28,626 bases of DNA, from positions 1 to 28,626 of the forward strand of contig JABDPK010000004.1 of the NCBI GenBank assembly GCA_013042795.1, read 5' to 3'. The stretch's first letter is position 1; each line of letters starts with the position of its first letter. A program made the translations under genes and the position numbers. Under the pieces are notes generated by a model that was given only the letters and a program-made list of their open reading frames with translations, was not told the origin of the DNA and searched no databases. The DNA is from Saprospiraceae bacterium (GTDB lineage Bacteria > Bacteroidota > Bacteroidia > Chitinophagales > Saprospiraceae). Shown in pieces: positions 16,340 to 25,379 of the stretch.

Positions 16340-16897
16340 ATGAGTTACGAACCAAGATTAAGAAAGAAATATAAAGAAGAGATTGTCCCTCAATTGATGG
16401 AGCAGTTTCAATACTCTTCAGTCATGCAGGTGCCAAGATTGTTGAAGATATCAATGAACCAGGGTGTTGGTGATGCAACCGGTGATAAAAAACTGGTTAA
16501 CAATGCCGTTGAAGAAATGACCATGATCGCCGGCCAGAAGGCAGTTCCTACAATTGCCAGAAAGTCAGTATCAAATTTCAAATTGAGAGAAGGAATGCCG
16601 ATTGGTTCAAAAGTGACCCTGAGACATGATAGAATGTGGGAATTCCTTGACAGGTTAATTTCAGTAGCATTGCCTCGAGTGAGAGACTTTAGGGGAATTA
16701 ATGATAAAAGTTTTGACGGTCGTGGAAACTATTCCCTTGGCGTGAAAGAACAAATCATATTCCCGGAAATCAATATCGATAAGATAGGTCGTATCTCGGG
16801 TATGGATATCAATTTTGTAACAACTGCAAAGACTGATGCAGAAGCACTGGCATTACTTAAATTGTTGGGTATGCCTTTTAAAAATCAAAGAAATTAA
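16340..16897 (+). CDS. rplE: 50S ribosomal protein L5 (uL5)
   Basis: 185 residues. It binds 5S rRNA and contacts the P-site tRNA. '[19 protein letters not shown]' (33-51), '[20 protein letters not shown]' (69-88) and '[19 protein letters not shown]' are conserved blocks. 6 bp before rpsN. Confidence 0.99.
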   Translation: MSYEPRLRKKYKEEIVPQLMEQFQYSSVMQVPRLLKISMNQGVGDATGDKKLVNNAVEEMTMIAGQKAVPTIARKSVSNFKLREGMPIGSKVTLRHDRMWEFLDRLISVALPRVRDFRGINDKSFDGRGNYSLGVKEQIIFPEINIDKIGRISGMDINFVTTAKTDAEALALLKLLGMPFKNQRN

Positions 16898-16903
16898 TAA
16901 GCT

Positions 16904-17173
16904 ATGGCTAGAAAATCACTCATTGCCAGAGAAGAAAAGAGACGTAAACTCGTCGAGAAATATGCTGAGAAAAGACGTCAGCTTAAAGCAGAGGGTCGTT
17001 GGGATGAATTGGATAAACTGCCCAAGAACTCGAGCCCTGTAAGATTACACAACAGGTGTAAGCTGACCGGAAGACCTAAAGGTTATATGAGAAGATTCGG
17101 TGTTAACCGGGTTAAATTCAGAGAAATGGCATTAGCAGGTAAGATACCTGGATTAACAAAAGCTAGCTGGTAG
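16904..17173 (+). CDS. rpsN: 30S ribosomal protein S14, zinc-free long form (uS14)
   Basis: 89 residues. This is the longer class that lacks the CxxC...CxxC zinc ribbon of the 61-residue form; only one Cys is present ('[20 protein letters not shown]', 48-67). The end '[15 protein letters not shown]' is the family C-terminus. It assembles into the 30S head near S3 and S10. 17 bp before rpsH. Confidence 0.99.
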   Translation: MARKSLIAREEKRRKLVEKYAEKRRQLKAEGRWDELDKLPKNSSPVRLHNRCKLTGRPKGYMRRFGVNRVKFREMALAGKIPGLTKASW

Positions 17174-17190
17174 AATTAAAATTAAAGAAA

Positions 17191-17595
17191 ATGGCAGTAA
17201 CTGATCCTATTGCAGATTATTTGACAAGAATTAGAAATGCTCAACAGGCCAGACATCGTGTTGTTGAGATTCCGGCATCAAAAATGAAAAAAGGTATTAC
17301 CGAGATCCTTTATGATCAGGGGTATATCCTTAAGTACAAATTTGATGATGAAGGCGGAAAAAATGGGTTGATTCACATCGCCCTTAAGTATGACTCAAGA
17401 ACCAAAGAGCCGGTCATAAAAAAACTTGGTCGTCATAGTAGACCTGGTTTGAGAAAATATGTGAAAGTAGGTGAGATTCCACGAACTATTAATGGTCTGG
17501 GAATCAGTATTGTATCAACCTCTCATGGTGTGATGACAGATAAAAGAGCAAGAAAGGAGAATCTTGGAGGTGAACTAATTTGTTACGTATACTAA
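17191..17595 (+). CDS. rpsH: 30S ribosomal protein S8 (uS8)
   Basis: 134 residues. It binds helix 21 of 16S rRNA, and in E. coli represses the spc operon. 'DPIADYLTRIRNAQQARH' (5-22), 'GLGISIVSTSHGVMTDKRAR' and the end 'NLGGELICYVY' are diagnostic. No E. coli-like S8 target was seen near rplE. Confidence 0.99.
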   Translation: MAVTDPIADYLTRIRNAQQARHRVVEIPASKMKKGITEILYDQGYILKYKFDDEGGKNGLIHIALKYDSRTKEPVIKKLGRHSRPGLRKYVKVGEIPRTINGLGISIVSTSHGVMTDKRARKENLGGELICYVY

Positions 17596-17605
17596 AATTT
17601 GAATA

Positions 17606-18157
17606 ATGTCTAGAATCGGAAACGCTCCAATATCTATACCTGACGGCGTTACAATTAATGTTGATAAAGGGAATCTTGTGACTGTAAAAGGTCCTAAGGG
17701 TGAACTGACGCAAAAAGTTGATCCTGATCTTATACTGGCTATTGATGAGGGAGTACTCAATATAAATAGACCAACGGATCAAAAAAGACACAGATCTGTA
17801 CATGGTTTGTATCGCTCATTGATTTCGAATATGGTTACAGGTGTATCTGAAGGTTTTAAAAAGGAATTGGAATTATATGGTGTGGGATACAGGGTTGCCA
17901 ATACGGGAAACTTGTTGGAATTAACCCTTGGATATTCACACCCGATTTACTTTTACATTCCAGACGAGGTAAAACTTGAAACTGCAATGGAAAAAGGGAA
18001 ACCGCCTACTATTGTTCTTGCAGGTATTGATAACCAGTTGGTTGGACAGGTTGCTGCAAAGATCAGAGCTTTCAGGAAAACCGAGCCTTACAAAGGAAAA
18101 GGTATCCGTTTCAAAGGAGAAGTTATTAGAAGAAAAGCTGGTAAGACAGCAGGTTAA
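17606..18157 (+). CDS. rplF: 50S ribosomal protein L6 (uL6)
   Basis: 183 residues. Two repeated alpha/beta domains near the factor-binding site. 'MSRIGNAPISIPDGV' starts it, the second domain begins near 'ELYGVGYRVANTGN', and 'EPYKGKGIRFKGEVIRRKAG' is the C-terminal family motif. 10 bp after rpsH. Confidence 0.99.
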   Translation: MSRIGNAPISIPDGVTINVDKGNLVTVKGPKGELTQKVDPDLILAIDEGVLNINRPTDQKRHRSVHGLYRSLISNMVTGVSEGFKKELELYGVGYRVANTGNLLELTLGYSHPIYFYIPDEVKLETAMEKGKPPTIVLAGIDNQLVGQVAAKIRAFRKTEPYKGKGIRFKGEVIRRKAGKTAG

Positions 18158-18169
18158 AATTATACTATT

Positions 18170-18511
18170 ATGGGTATGAATATTAAATCAAAAAGGAGAA
18201 TTCGTTACTCGATCAGAAAAAAGATCAACGGAACAGCTGATACGCCAAGACTTGCTGTTTTTCGTAGCAACAAACACATTTATTGCCAGTTGATTGATGA
18301 TGTGAACGGTGTGACTCTTGCGAATGCAGATTCCAAGACCTTGAAATTGGGATCCGGTGTGCAGTCTGCTTCTGAAGTAGGGAAACTTATCGCCGAGAAA
18401 GCGAAATCCAAAAATATATCCACTGTTGTGTTTGACAGGGGAGGTAATCTTTATCATGGACGCGTTAAAGCTCTTGGCGACGCAGCCAGGGAAGGTGGAC
18501 TGGTTTTTTAA
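18170..18511 (+). CDS. rplR: 50S ribosomal protein L18 (uL18)
   Basis: 113 residues from ATG 18170; a second in-frame ATG two codons later (18176) is an equally possible start. It binds 5S rRNA. The basic head '[20 protein letters not shown]' is followed by '[19 protein letters not shown]' and the end '[19 protein letters not shown]'. 24 bp before rpsE. Confidence 0.98.
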   Translation: MGMNIKSKRRIRYSIRKKINGTADTPRLAVFRSNKHIYCQLIDDVNGVTLANADSKTLKLGSGVQSASEVGKLIAEKAKSKNISTVVFDRGGNLYHGRVKALGDAAREGGLVF

Positions 18512-18535
18512 TTTTATAATCAAGCAAATATTTCA

Positions 18536-19054
18536 ATGGCAAAGAATCCAAATAAAGTTAAAGCGATAGAAACTTCCGAATTAAAGGAGAAGTTGGTAAG
18601 CCTTCAAAGGGTTGCAAAAGTGACGAAAGGTGGACGAACATTCAGTTTTTCAGCTCTTGTTGTTCTTGGTGATGGTAAAGGTAGAATCGGACAAGGTCTG
18701 GGTAAAGCCAGGGATGTGCAGGAATCTATCGCCAAAGCAGTAGATGATGCAAGAAAAAATCTTGTTCAGGTGCCTATTCTACATGGTACAATTCCTCACG
18801 AACAAAAAGGAAAATATGGTGCAGGAAAGGTATTGATCAAACCTGCAGCGGATGGTACTGGTGTTATCGCAGGTGGAGCCATGAGAGCCGTACTGGAAAG
18901 TGCTGGGGTTCATAATGTATTGGCCAAGTCTCAAGGATCTTCAAATCCACATAACGTTGTAAAAGCAACCATAAATGCATTGAGTTTGCTGCGTTCACCA
19001 AAACAGATTGCTAAGGAAAGAGGGATTTCCCTTGAAAAGTTATTCGAAGGATAA
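18536..19054 (+). CDS. rpsE: 30S ribosomal protein S5 (uS5)
   Basis: 172 residues. It lines the mRNA entry channel with S3 and S4 and affects accuracy. The dsRNA-binding-like N domain holds '[20 protein letters not shown]' (27-46), and the C domain holds '[20 protein letters not shown]' and '[16 protein letters not shown]'. 14 bp before rpmD. Confidence 0.99.
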   Translation: MAKNPNKVKAIETSELKEKLVSLQRVAKVTKGGRTFSFSALVVLGDGKGRIGQGLGKARDVQESIAKAVDDARKNLVQVPILHGTIPHEQKGKYGAGKVLIKPAADGTGVIAGGAMRAVLESAGVHNVLAKSQGSSNPHNVVKATINALSLLRSPKQIAKERGISLEKLFEG

Positions 19055-19068
19055 GATATATATAGACC

Positions 19069-19248
19069 ATGGAAAAGATTAAAATTACTCAGGTTAAGAG
19101 TACGATAGACAGAAGTCAGAAACAAAAGGATACTGTTAAAGCCTTGGGTCTTAAAAAGATCAACCATTCTGTCGTAAAAGAAGGGACACCGCAGGTGTTG
19201 GGGATGATAGAGAAAGTGAAACACTTAATTACAATTGAAAAAGCATAA
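19069..19248 (+). CDS. rpmD: 50S ribosomal protein L30 (uL30)
   Basis: 59 residues, ATG 19069 to TAA 19246-19248. The short protein 'MEKIKITQVKSTIDRSQKQK' continues with 'ALGLKKINHSVVKEGTPQVL' and 'GMIEKVKHLITIE', which are the conserved ferredoxin-like L30 elements. It lies in its expected place between rpsE (14 bp gap) and rplO (18 bp gap). The size is typical of bacterial L30. Confidence 0.98.
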   Translation: MEKIKITQVKSTIDRSQKQKDTVKALGLKKINHSVVKEGTPQVLGMIEKVKHLITIEKA

Positions 19249-19266
19249 TCACATAAAGAGCTAACT

Positions 19267-19713
19267 ATGGAGCTTCATAATTTAAAACCTGCTAAAGGTT
19301 CTGTAAAAAAGAGGAAAAGAATTGCCAGAGGACAGGGATCCGGGTATGGTGGAACGAGTACAAGAGGGCATAAAGGTGCTAAATCCCGTTCAGGATATAG
19401 TAGAAAGAGACATTTTGAAGGTGGTCAGATGCCTTTGCAGATGAGACTGCCAAAAAGAGGATTTAATAGTCCCAACAGGATTGAATATGTGGCTGTTAAC
19501 CTTAGCCGACTTCAGGAAATTCATGACAAGTTCGGATTAAAGGATGTGACTGTTGATGCTTTAAAAGAACACCGAATCATAAAAAAGAATGACGTGGTCA
19601 AAATTCTTGGAAATGGTGAGATTAACACTGCGATCAACGTGACGGTTAACGCAATTTCCGCATCAGCTAAATCACATATTGAATCTAAAGGAGGAACAGT
19701 AACAATTCTATAA
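19267..19713 (+). CDS. rplO: 50S ribosomal protein L15 (uL15)
   Basis: 148 residues. A late-assembly large-subunit protein with a long Gly/Arg-rich N-terminal extension that threads into 23S rRNA: 'RIARGQGSGYGGTSTRGHKG' (18-37). The globular C domain ends 'AKSHIESKGGTVTIL'. 9 bp before secY. Confidence 0.99.
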   Translation: MELHNLKPAKGSVKKRKRIARGQGSGYGGTSTRGHKGAKSRSGYSRKRHFEGGQMPLQMRLPKRGFNSPNRIEYVAVNLSRLQEIHDKFGLKDVTVDALKEHRIIKKNDVVKILGNGEINTAINVTVNAISASAKSHIESKGGTVTIL

Positions 19714-19722
19714 AAGTCTGGC

Positions 19723-21090
19723 ATGAACAAATTTATTGAGACCTTAAAGAATATCTGGAAAATAAAAGAACTGCGTGACAGGATATTATTTACCCTGTTG
19801 TTACTGGCAGTATATAGAATAGGATCTTTTATCGTTTTACCAGGTGTTAATTCTGAAGCATTGGAAACGGCAGTTGGCCAGAGAGGATCTAATGATATTC
19901 TTGGTTTGATCAATACCTTTACCGGTGGCGCATTTAATCAGGCAGCTATATTTGCTTTAGGTATCATGCCATATATCACGGCTTCCATTATTATTCAGCT
20001 TCTTGGTTTTGCTGTGCCTTATTTCCAGAAATTACAACAGAAAGAAGGAGAATCCGGCAGGAAAAAACTGACGCAGATCACAAGGATACTTACGGTCTTC
20101 ATCACCCTGGTTCAGGGAGGTGGATATTTGAAATATATTCAATCGATGCCAAATGCCATTCATGACTCTTTGAGTATGAGTGTGTTTTTCTTTTCCAATA
20201 TTCTAATCCTGTCAACAGGTACTATCTTTGCCATGTGGCTGGGTGAAAAAATAACAGACAGGGGTATCGGAAATGGTGTATCCCTTCTGATCACTGTAGG
20301 AATTATTGCTACACTACCACGATCTTTCGCAACAGAAGTAATATCTCAATTCAATGGTGGAGGGGCTTTCCTTCTCATCCTCGAATTGGCAGCATTATTC
20401 TTTGTGGTTATGGGTACGGTACTGGTTGTACAGGGCGTAAGGAGAATACCTATTCAATTTGCTAAAAGAATGGTTGGAAGAGGCGCACAGAATATGCCTG
20501 TTTCGGGAGCAAGGGATTATATTCCATTGAAAGTAAACGCATCAGGGGTTATGCCTATCATCTTTGCACAGGCAATAATGTTTCTTCCGGTATCAGTGGC
20601 CCAGTGGGTCAGTTCTGACGGATCTACTCCGGGAAGTTTTCTGATGAGTCTGAGTGACTGGAAGTCAATTCCATATAACGTGATATTTTTCTTTCTTGTC
20701 GTCGTGTTTACTTATGTATATACCGCATTATTGGTAAATCCTCAGCAATATGCTGAATACCTTAAAAGACAGAATGCATTTATTCCAGGGATCAAACCTG
20801 GTAAAGCAACACAGGAATTTATTGATACATTAACGACCAGAGTCACATTGCCAGGATCCATATTCCTTGGATTGATTTCAATATTACCGGCAATTATTGC
20901 TGTTTTTGGTGTGAATGATTCTTTTGCATTATTCTTTGGAGGTACTTCACTACTGATTCTTGTGGCAGTAGTACTGGATACATTGCAACAGGTAGAAAGC
21001 TATTTATTAATGAGAAAATATGATGGTTTGGTTAAGTCTGGTCGTATCAAAGGCCGAAGCGGAATGCAGACCATTGGTGCAGGAATGTAA
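19723..21090 (+). CDS. secY: Preprotein translocase subunit SecY
   Basis: 455 residues, with about ten hydrophobic segments spread over the length. SecY is the channel of the SecYEG translocon in the inner membrane. 'LLAVYRIGSFIVLPGVN' (TM1 and the plug side), 'LGIMPYITASIIIQLL' (TM2), 'EKITDRGIGNGVSLLI' and 'NPQQYAEYLKRQNAFIPGIK' (cytosolic loop for SecA and ribosome binding) are family signatures. It follows rplO, as in the spc operon, with map only 6 bp downstream; adk is not between them. Confidence 0.99.
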   Translation: MNKFIETLKNIWKIKELRDRILFTLLLLAVYRIGSFIVLPGVNSEALETAVGQRGSNDILGLINTFTGGAFNQAAIFALGIMPYITASIIIQLLGFAVPYFQKLQQKEGESGRKKLTQITRILTVFITLVQGGGYLKYIQSMPNAIHDSLSMSVFFFSNILILSTGTIFAMWLGEKITDRGIGNGVSLLITVGIIATLPRSFATEVISQFNGGGAFLLILELAALFFVVMGTVLVVQGVRRIPIQFAKRMVGRGAQNMPVSGARDYIPLKVNASGVMPIIFAQAIMFLPVSVAQWVSSDGSTPGSFLMSLSDWKSIPYNVIFFFLVVVFTYVYTALLVNPQQYAEYLKRQNAFIPGIKPGKATQEFIDTLTTRVTLPGSIFLGLISILPAIIAVFGVNDSFALFFGGTSLLILVAVVLDTLQQVESYLLMRKYDGLVKSGRIKGRSGMQTIGAGM

Positions 21091-21096
21091 TAAACT

Positions 21097-21903
21097 ATGA
21101 TTTATTACAAAACCCGGGAAGATATTGAGCAAATCCGCGAAAGTTGTCTTCTTGTAACTAAAACCCTCGCACATGTTGCCTCATTACTTAAGCCGGGTGT
21201 TACCGGAACTCAACTCGATAAGGAAGCAGAAACTTTTATAAGGGACCATAATGCAAAACCTGGATTCAAAGGCTATGGCGGATTCCCTGCAACGCTTTGC
21301 ATTTCACCGAATGAAGCGGTTGTTCATGGCATTCCGGTAGATACACCTTTTACAGAAAAGGATATCATCAGCATTGATTGCGGTTCCTTTATGAATGGAT
21401 ACTTTGGAGATTCTGCATTTACATTTGCAATGGGAGATGTGAAGGAAGATGTCATGGAATTGTTGGTCACTACGTATGAATCTTTATATAAAGGAATAGA
21501 ACAGGCTAAGTGCGGCAACAGGATAGGAGATATAGGTTATGCCATCCAGCATCACAATGAACAAAAGAGCTACAGTGTTGTCAGAGAGTTGGTGGGACAT
21601 GGGATCGGAAAATCCCTTCACGAAGCACCTGAGATTCCAAACTACGGGAAAAGAGGAAGAGGACCTAAAATCAAGGAAGGCTTGGTAATTGCTATCGAAC
21701 CAATGATCAATATGGGTGTAAAATCGGTAAAGCAAATGGGTGATGGATGGACTATTGTAACCAAAGATGGAAAGCCATCAGCGCACTATGAGCATACAAT
21801 AGCCGTTTTGGAAGATAAAACCGAGATTTTATCGGATCATTCAGTCATTTTGGAAGCAGTAAAAAATAATCCTGAAATCAGGAATATCTCGCTAAAAAGT
21901 TAG
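21097..21903 (+). CDS. map: Methionine aminopeptidase, type I
   Basis: 268 residues. It removes the initiator Met from new proteins. The pita-bread fold carries the full two-metal site: D94 ('SIDCG'), D105 ('GYFGDSAF'), H168 ('VGHGIGKSLHEAP'), E201 ('AIEPM') and E232 ('HYEHTIAV'), with substrate-side H78 in 'VVHGIP'. There is no N-terminal zinc-finger extension, so it is the compact bacterial form. Lying between secY and infA, it links protein maturation to ribosome synthesis. Confidence 0.98.
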   Translation: MIYYKTREDIEQIRESCLLVTKTLAHVASLLKPGVTGTQLDKEAETFIRDHNAKPGFKGYGGFPATLCISPNEAVVHGIPVDTPFTEKDIISIDCGSFMNGYFGDSAFTFAMGDVKEDVMELLVTTYESLYKGIEQAKCGNRIGDIGYAIQHHNEQKSYSVVRELVGHGIGKSLHEAPEIPNYGKRGRGPKIKEGLVIAIEPMINMGVKSVKQMGDGWTIVTKDGKPSAHYEHTIAVLEDKTEILSDHSVILEAVKNNPEIRNISLKS

Positions 21904-21910
21904 ATATTTG
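21903..21910 (+). promoter_or_regulatory. Possible -7 element before infA
   Basis: GATATTTG, followed by CA, matches TAnnTTTG at all but the first base and lies in the 24-bp map-infA gap, overlapping the last base of map. No -33 TTG is found at normal spacing. Weak candidate. Confidence 0.25.
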
Positions 21911-21927
21911 CACTCCAAAATTTTTTA

Positions 21928-22146
21928 ATGGCAAAGAAAGATCTTATACAGCAGGATGGTACAATTGAAGAAGCACTCTCAAATGCAATGTTCAGGGTGC
22001 GTTTGGAAAATGACCACCTGATTGTTGCAACTATTTCAGGAAAAATGAGAATGAATTACATACGTATTCTTCCGGGAGACAAAGTTGCTGTGGAGATGTC
22101 GCCATATGATTTAACAAGAGGACGTATTACTTACAGATATAAATAG
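21928..22146 (+). CDS. infA: Translation initiation factor IF-1
   Basis: 72 residues, the exact usual size. A single OB fold binding the 30S A site during initiation. '[20 protein letters not shown]' begins it, and '[20 protein letters not shown]' with '[20 protein letters not shown]' are the conserved core. 4 bp before rpmJ. Confidence 0.99.
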   Translation: MAKKDLIQQDGTIEEALSNAMFRVRLENDHLIVATISGKMRMNYIRILPGDKVAVEMSPYDLTRGRITYRYK

Positions 22147-22150
22147 AATA

Positions 22151-22267
22151 ATGAAAGTAAAAGCATCAATCAAGAAACGTTCAGCAGATTGCAAGATCGT
22201 GCGAAGAAAAGGCAAGCTGTATGTTATTAATAAAAAGAACCCACGGTTTAAACAAAGACAAGGATAA
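22151..22267 (+). CDS. rpmJ: 50S ribosomal protein L36, zinc-free form (bL36)
   Basis: 38 residues, ATG 22151 to TAA 22265-22267. '[20 protein letters not shown]' continues '[18 protein letters not shown]'. The zinc-binding form has CxxC, a later Cys and a His; here only one Cys remains, and the other ligand positions are Ser, Asn and Arg, so no zinc should bind. Placed between infA (4 bp) and rpsM (2 bp), the standard location. Confidence 0.98.
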   Translation: MKVKASIKKRSADCKIVRRKGKLYVINKKNPRFKQRQG

Positions 22268-22269
22268 TT

Positions 22270-22647
22270 ATGGCACGAATTTCAGGAGTTGATTTACCAA
22301 AGAACAAGAGAGGCGTTATCGGTCTGACCTATATCTATGGCATCGGAAGAAGTAAAGCCAGCGAAATTTTGGGTAAGGTAGGCATTGATGAAAACGTAAA
22401 AGTCGATGACTGGACAGATGATAATGTTATGCAATTAACAAAGCTGATCCAGGATGATTATACAGTAGAAGGAGAGTTAAGATCCGAAGTACAAACAAAT
22501 ATTAAGAGATTGATGGATATCGTTTGTTACAGAGGGTTGAGACATAGGAAAGGGTTACCAGTCAGAGGACAAAGAACGCAAACTAACGCAAGGACAAGAA
22601 AAGGTCGTAAAAAGACTGTTGCTAATAAGAAGAAAGCCACTAAATAA
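22270..22647 (+). CDS. rpsM: 30S ribosomal protein S13 (uS13)
   Basis: 125 residues. A head protein contacting the P-site tRNA and L5. '[20 protein letters not shown]' starts it, the helix-two-turn-helix core contains '[18 protein letters not shown]', and '[20 protein letters not shown]' precedes a basic tail. 7 bp before rpsK. Confidence 0.99.
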   Translation: MARISGVDLPKNKRGVIGLTYIYGIGRSKASEILGKVGIDENVKVDDWTDDNVMQLTKLIQDDYTVEGELRSEVQTNIKRLMDIVCYRGLRHRKGLPVRGQRTQTNARTRKGRKKTVANKKKATK

Positions 22648-22654
22648 TAAATAG

Positions 22655-23041
22655 ATGTCAAAAGCTAGAAAGGCAAAAAAAAGGAAAGTACATGTTGAGC
22701 CGGAAGGCTTGGCTTATATTAAGGCAAGCTTCAACAACATCATCATTTCATTGACCAATAAGCAAGGTCAGGTGATATCCTGGGCTTCAGCAGGTAAAGC
22801 AGGATTCAGAGGTTCCAAAAAGAATACACCATTTGCTGCTCAGATTGCTGCTAAAGATGCCGCACAGGTGGCTTATGATGCAGGCATGAGATATGCACAG
22901 GTTTATGTAAAAGGACCTGGTTCCGGAAGAGAAGCAGCAATTAGAGCGATAGATGAGATCGGTATAAGGATAACACGAATTAAGGACGTTACTCCTTTAC
23001 CGCACAATGGCTGCAGACCTCCAAAAAGAAGAAGAGTATAA
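22655..23041 (+). CDS. rpsK: 30S ribosomal protein S11 (uS11)
   Basis: 128 residues. A platform protein near the mRNA exit and E site. '[20 protein letters not shown]' (20-39), '[20 protein letters not shown]' and the end '[15 protein letters not shown]' are signatures; the Asn-Gly pair is where isoaspartate forms in other bacteria. 25 bp before rpsD. Confidence 0.99.
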   Translation: MSKARKAKKRKVHVEPEGLAYIKASFNNIIISLTNKQGQVISWASAGKAGFRGSKKNTPFAAQIAAKDAAQVAYDAGMRYAQVYVKGPGSGREAAIRAIDEIGIRITRIKDVTPLPHNGCRPPKRRRV

Positions 23042-23066
23042 TAAACTTAATAAGAGATTAGATTAA

Positions 23067-23678
23067 ATGGCTAGATATACTGGACCAAAAACAAAAATGG
23101 CGAGAAGATTCGGAGAACCGATCTTTGGGCCTGATCGCAGTTTTGAAAAAAGAAAATATCCTCCTGGTCAACATGGCCCGTCAAGAAGAAGGAAACAAAA
23201 ATCAGATTACGCGATTCAGTTAACTGAAAAACAGAAAGCAAAATACACTTACGGTATTCTTGAAAGACAATTCCGTAACCTGTTTGTAAAAGCAAGCAGG
23301 AAAAGTGGTGTAACCGGTGAAATCCTGCTTCAGTACCTTGAAGCAAGGTTAGACAATGCTGTTTTCCGATTAGGTATTTCTCCAACGAGAAGGGGTGCAA
23401 GGCAACTTGTTGCGCACAAACACATACTAGTTAATGGCAAATTAACCAATGTGCCTTCTTACCTGTTGAAACCCGGCGATGTTATTTCTATAAGAAACAA
23501 ATCCCGAAATCTTGAAGTAATCCTGAATTCAATCAGTGCAAAATCTGATATCCGCAAGTTTACCTGGCTGGAATGGAATCCTGAAAGAATGGAAGGAACG
23601 TTTATGGAATACCCGGAAAGAGAGAAAATTCCTGAAAAAATCAACGAACAGTTGATTGTTGAACTTTATTCAAAGTAG
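23067..23678 (+). CDS. rpsD: 30S ribosomal protein S4 (uS4)
   Basis: 203 residues. A primary 16S binder that also affects decoding accuracy. '[20 protein letters not shown]' opens it without the Cys cluster of zinc forms. '[20 protein letters not shown]' and '[20 protein letters not shown]' form the S4 RNA-binding domain (about 90-150). The 68-bp gap to rpoA has no clear promoter or hairpin. Confidence 0.99.
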   Translation: MARYTGPKTKMARRFGEPIFGPDRSFEKRKYPPGQHGPSRRRKQKSDYAIQLTEKQKAKYTYGILERQFRNLFVKASRKSGVTGEILLQYLEARLDNAVFRLGISPTRRGARQLVAHKHILVNGKLTNVPSYLLKPGDVISIRNKSRNLEVILNSISAKSDIRKFTWLEWNPERMEGTFMEYPEREKIPEKINEQLIVELYSK

Positions 23679-23746
23679 AATAAACAGAACAAACATATTT
23701 TGCTGCTTGGTTCATGCAGTTTCATAATAAAAATCTTAATTAAGGT

Positions 23747-24745
23747 ATGAGTATCCTAAATTTTCAGAGACCTAATAAAATTTTATTAACAAAAGTTGAT
23801 GATTTTGATGGGACCTTTGAATTCAAGCCTCTTGAGCCTGGATTCGGTCAAACAATCGGAAATTCTATCAGAAGAGTATTGTTGTCTTCCTTAGATGGTT
23901 ATGCTATTTCTGCGGTACGAATTGCCGGAGTTGACCATGAGTTCTCAACGATCAAAGGTGTTGTAGAAGATGTCGTGGATATCATTCTGAATATCAAGCA
24001 GGTCAGAATAAAGCCTGAAATTGAACTTCCGGATTCAGACGTGGAGAAGATTTACCTTACAATCAGTGGCAAAGACAAACTTACGGCTGCAGATATTGAA
24101 GCGCATACCAATATTTTCAAGGTAATGAATCCTGATCTTGTGCTTTGCAATATGGATAATAGTGTAAACCTTGAAATAGAACTGACAGTCACCAAAGGCA
24201 GAGGTTATGTGCCAGCCAGTGAGACTTTGACGAAGGATGCACCAATTGGGGTTATTCCTGTTGATGCTATTTATACGCCGATTAAGAAAGTGGCTTACAG
24301 GGTTGAGAATACAAGGGTTGGTCAAAGAACCGACTATGAAAAGCTGACTATAGATATTCAGACTGATGGAACAATTCATCCCGAAGATGCCGTTAAGGAA
24401 GCTTCAAGAATCCTGATCCAGCACCTGATGCTTGTGACTGATGAAAATATCACTTTCGATACAGACAAAGGTCGTGAAGATGATATCGTGGATGAGCACA
24501 TCCTGCACATGAGGAAGCTGCTCAAAACACCTCTTGAAGACCTTGATCTATCTGTCAGAGCATACAATTGCCTGAAAGCGGCTAAGATCAACTCATTGGG
24601 AGAGATGGTGAAATATGATACAAACGAATTACTTAAGTTCAGAAACTTCGGTAAGAAATCACTTGTAGAAATTGAAGAATTGCTACAAAATAAAGGTCTG
24701 ACATTTGGAATGGATCTTTCAAAGTATAAGTTAGACGAAGAATAA
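23747..24745 (+). CDS. rpoA: DNA-directed RNA polymerase subunit alpha
   Basis: 332 residues. The N-terminal domain (about 1-235) dimerises and nucleates core assembly: 'LEPGFGQTIGNSIRRVLLSS' (31-50) is the classic block. A linker of about 20 residues follows ('KGREDDIVDEHILHMRKLL'). The C-terminal domain ('DLDLSVRAYNCLKAAKINSL' to 'FRNFGKKSLVEIEELL', about 263-315) binds UP DNA and activators. Usual alpha-operon position after rpsD. An unusually long 110-bp gap follows. Confidence 0.99.
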   Translation: MSILNFQRPNKILLTKVDDFDGTFEFKPLEPGFGQTIGNSIRRVLLSSLDGYAISAVRIAGVDHEFSTIKGVVEDVVDIILNIKQVRIKPEIELPDSDVEKIYLTISGKDKLTAADIEAHTNIFKVMNPDLVLCNMDNSVNLEIELTVTKGRGYVPASETLTKDAPIGVIPVDAIYTPIKKVAYRVENTRVGQRTDYEKLTIDIQTDGTIHPEDAVKEASRILIQHLMLVTDENITFDTDKGREDDIVDEHILHMRKLLKTPLEDLDLSVRAYNCLKAAKINSLGEMVKYDTNELLKFRNFGKKSLVEIEELLQNKGLTFGMDLSKYKLDEE

Positions 24746-24747
24746 AA

Positions 24748-24781
24748 GGAATCGTATCGACTCTTAAGGATTCCGATTTTT
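24748..24781 (+). terminator. Weak hairpin plus T-run after rpoA
   Basis: GGAATC (24748-24753) pairs with GATTCC (24769-24774), loop of 15, followed by GATTTTT. A short stem and long loop make this a weak terminator or attenuator at best. It could lower rplQ expression relative to rpoA. Confidence 0.35.
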
Positions 24782-24855
24782 AATTCACAAAACGCTGTTC
24801 CATAGCTATAAAAGTCGATTGGAGCGTGAAACAGTAGTGGTGCAAATATATTGTC

Positions 24856-25320
24856 ATGAGACATAATAAAAAGTTCAATCACCTTGGACGTAAGAAAGGA
24901 CACAGGAGAGCTCTTCTGAAAAACCTTTCAAATGCATTGATCGAACACAAAAGGATCAATACAACATTGGCAAAAGCCAAGGCTTTAAGGGTTCATGTCG
25001 AACCGATAATTACCAAAGCAAAGAGCGATACTATTCACTCAAGAAGAACAGTATTCAGTTACCTGCAGAGTAAAGAAGCAGTAAAAGAACTATTTGGTAC
25101 TATAGCTGGCAAAATTGGAGAAAGACCGGGAGGATACCTTCGAATCATTAAAACAGGATTCAGGAAAGGTGACGGTGCTGAAATGGCAATGATCGAATTT
25201 GTGGATTTCAATGAAATTTACACAAATGCCAAAGAAGGCAAAAGTGGCGGAAGAAGGAGAAGAAGAAAGAAGAAGGCAGGCGGTGAAACACCACCTGTGG
25301 CTACCCAGGAAGAAGAGTAA
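24856..25320 (+). CDS. rplQ: 50S ribosomal protein L17 (bL17) with extended tail
   Basis: 154 residues, longer than the usual core of about 120. The core '[20 protein letters not shown]' through '[20 protein letters not shown]' to 'FVDFNE' (120) is intact. A 30-residue extension then adds a very basic run (about 132-140, RRRRRKKK type) and an acidic end (EEE). L17 sits at the bottom of the 50S subunit near the tunnel exit. Last ribosomal gene of the cluster. Confidence 0.98.
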   Translation: MRHNKKFNHLGRKKGHRRALLKNLSNALIEHKRINTTLAKAKALRVHVEPIITKAKSDTIHSRRTVFSYLQSKEAVKELFGTIAGKIGERPGGYLRIIKTGFRKGDGAEMAMIEFVDFNEIYTNAKEGKSGGRRRRRKKKAGGETPPVATQEEE

Positions 25321-25343
25321 GAATAATAACTTCTTAAGATATT

Positions 25344-25379
25344 TAATTGGGCAATAGTGTTATCATTATTGCCCAATTA
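25344..25379. terminator. 13-bp hairpin between rplQ and carA, likely end of the ribosomal cluster
   Basis: Thirteen bases at 25344-25356 pair perfectly with 25367-25379 around a 10-nt loop; the inner arms read GGGCAATA and TATTGCCC. The base run after it is AT-rich but has no clean T tract, so termination strength is uncertain. It ends 15 bp before the -7 box of carA and contains the only TTG near -33 distance. Confidence 0.55.

Noticed and set aside
23679..23746. Promoter for rpoA at ATATTTTG (about 23697-23704)
   Set aside because: The TA-to-TTTG spacing is off by one and no -33 element is placed properly.
24376..24903. 175-residue minus-strand frame over the rpoA end and rplQ start
   Set aside because: It lies opposite the conserved alpha C-terminal domain and has no recognisable features.
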